Origin: an uncultured Bacilli bacterium
GTDB lineage: Bacteria > Bacillota_I > Bacilli_A > RF39 > UBA660
Length of the DNA: 64,000 nucleotides
NCBI GenBank assembly: GCA_910577505.1
Contig: CAJTLN010000004.1
Span: forward strand, 186,001 to 250,000
Reading direction: 5' to 3'
A program made the translations under genes and the position numbers. The stretch's first letter is position 1; the number at the start of each line of letters is the position of its first letter. A model generated the notes under the pieces. It did not search any database, was not told the DNA's origin, and saw nothing but the letters and a program-made list of their open reading frames with translations. Shown here piece after piece: positions 63,213-64,000 of this stretch.

Positions 63213-63947
63213 TTACCTTTTTTTAACACTATATATTTCTGATAAATTCATATATTTTAATTCATCTCCATTAGGATATTCTTTATTAAAAGACTCCCTC
63301 ATAACACTTTTTTCTTTATTAGATTTAACATTACTTAAACTTCTTAATAATCTTTCCTCGTCACTCATCTCTGGATAAATTAATTTCATATCAATAAGTC
63401 TTATTACAACATCTTTCAATTCTGGAAAAGCACTAAACTCATCTAATAAACCTTCTAAATTCATTAAAGTATAAGAATCATAATCATTTAAAGATATAAT
63501 TCTTGAATCTGTTGAACTTTCTAAATCAGAATAACTTATATCATCATCAATATCATACCCCTTTTGTTTAAAAATAAGGATATCTTTGACTGGATAAATA
63601 AAATTATAATAGGAATATAACCATACTTTCCCTGTAAATACTGAAGAAACTCCCTTACAAGTAATATATTTTGTATCAGTATTTTTAGATAAATATTCCG
63701 CTAAAAAAGGAAGTAAAATATTTTTATCAAAAGTAGTATATTCAGAAAAAAGTCCATCAAAATACTTAAATATATGTTTTATTTCTTTTAAACGTTTTTT
63801 TAATTTGCTTTTTTTCTCTCTTGATTCTGCATTAAATAAACTAATCCCCATAACAGCTAACTGACTATTAATATTTTTTCTCTCACTATTTAAATTATCA
63901 AGATAATTCATAATGTCATCATAATTTTGTAATTTTTTCTTTTTCAT
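63213..63947 (-). CDS. Array paralogue 4: coiled-coil protein
   Basis: 244 residues from an ATG after GGGGAT. Core: YDDIMNYLDNLNSERKNINS, FSEYTTFDKNILLPFLAEYL, SKNTDTKYITCKGVSS, FSAFPELKDVVIRLIDMKLI, EMSDEERLLRSL. The end ESFNKEYPNGDELKYMNLSE matches paralogue 3. The last 50 bases of the window upstream hold only a weak hairpin (63964-63983), so the array may or may not continue to the right. Confidence 0.75.
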   Translation of the reverse strand: MKKKKLQNYDDIMNYLDNLNSERKNINSQLAVMGISLFNAESREKKSKLKKRLKEIKHIFKYFDGLFSEYTTFDKNILLPFLAEYLSKNTDTKYITCKGVSSVFTGKVWLYSYYNFIYPVKDILIFKQKGYDIDDDISYSDLESSTDSRIISLNDYDSYTLMNLEGLLDEFSAFPELKDVVIRLIDMKLIYPEMSDEERLLRSLSNVKSNKEKSVMRESFNKEYPNGDELKYMNLSEIYSVKKR

Positions 63948-64000
63948 GTTAATCCCCTATATCAAGAATCTAAAAAAGACTCTTATGTATTTTTCATAAA

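Noticed and set aside
57665..63947. Prophage or plasmid module at the right end
   Set aside because: No integrase, terminase, portal, capsid, replication or attachment-site feature is present, and base composition looks like the rest.
63950..64000. Start of another array gene at the right edge
   Set aside because: The only ATG there opens four codons; the bases hold a weak hairpin instead.

Overview
The window is a very AT-rich chromosome segment from a walled, low-GC Gram-positive bacterium of the Bacilli/Erysipelotrichia/RF39-like kind. Support: undecaprenyl-phosphate glycan genes, two LtaS-type sulfatases, an LCP protein, a CCA-encoding tRNA-Gly, strong AGGAGG-type ribosome binding sites, TTGACA/TATAAT-like promoters and many short U-tailed terminators. 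TAA, TAG and TGA all end normal genes and TGG encodes Trp, so code 11 applies and a TGA-Trp mollicute is excluded. The genus is inference. No phage structural genes, integrases, IS elements or CRISPR arrays were seen.

Region 1 (1-22.5 kb) builds the cell surface. A minus-strand polysaccharide locus runs from a TagO/WecA-type initiator through glycosyltransferases, a Wzy-like polymerase, a PRPP synthetase and an LtaS-like enzyme to a Wzm/Wzt-type ABC exporter and a GT2-HAD fusion cut by the window edge. Beside it lie a membrane protein with a cohesin-like domain and a dockerin-bearing autolysin, which look like an anchor and cargo pair, then an LCP ligase, a metallophosphoesterase and a second LtaS-like enzyme.

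Region 2 (22.5-45.6 kb) starts with tRNA-Gly(GCC) and a short UvrA-like ABC protein behind a leader peptide and terminator that look like an antibiotic-type attenuator. Many small enzyme units follow: CAT-like acyltransferase, D-2-hydroxyacid dehydrogenase, inositol-phosphatase-like enzyme, PEP-utilising-enzyme homologue, cupin, and a six-gene operon (PurA-like, NIF3-like domain, DUF3795, Nudix, MBL, histidine phosphatase). Then come a RibD/deoxyribosyltransferase-like fusion and a glycolipid module (UgtP-like transferase, deacetylase, flippase-like protein). The gap at 30.4-30.9 kb holds a candidate type I toxin-antitoxin locus: a 29-residue hydrophobic peptide facing a small convergent RNA. 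A second copy of that RNA sits at 39.7 kb.

Region 3 (45.6-56.2 kb) has a tightly overlapping four-gene operon (nucleotidyltransferase-like, MiaB-like radical SAM, kinase, Gfo/Idh-like). Next is a set of genes sharing a previously unnamed (to me) palindromic operator, ATGYGTA-N5-TACRCAT, found four times: an RlmN/Cfr-like radical SAM protein, a radical SAM-HD fusion, a coiled-coil protein, and a folate ECF transporter that also carries a THF riboswitch. An HD-domain gene broken by a Trp-to-amber change follows.

Region 4 (56.2-64 kb) holds three unrecognised genes and a tandem array of four paralogous coiled-coil proteins of unknown function, related to the operator-controlled gene at 49.3 kb. 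Two genes (33.3-34.0 kb and 55.2-56.2 kb) are interrupted by one in-frame stop each.
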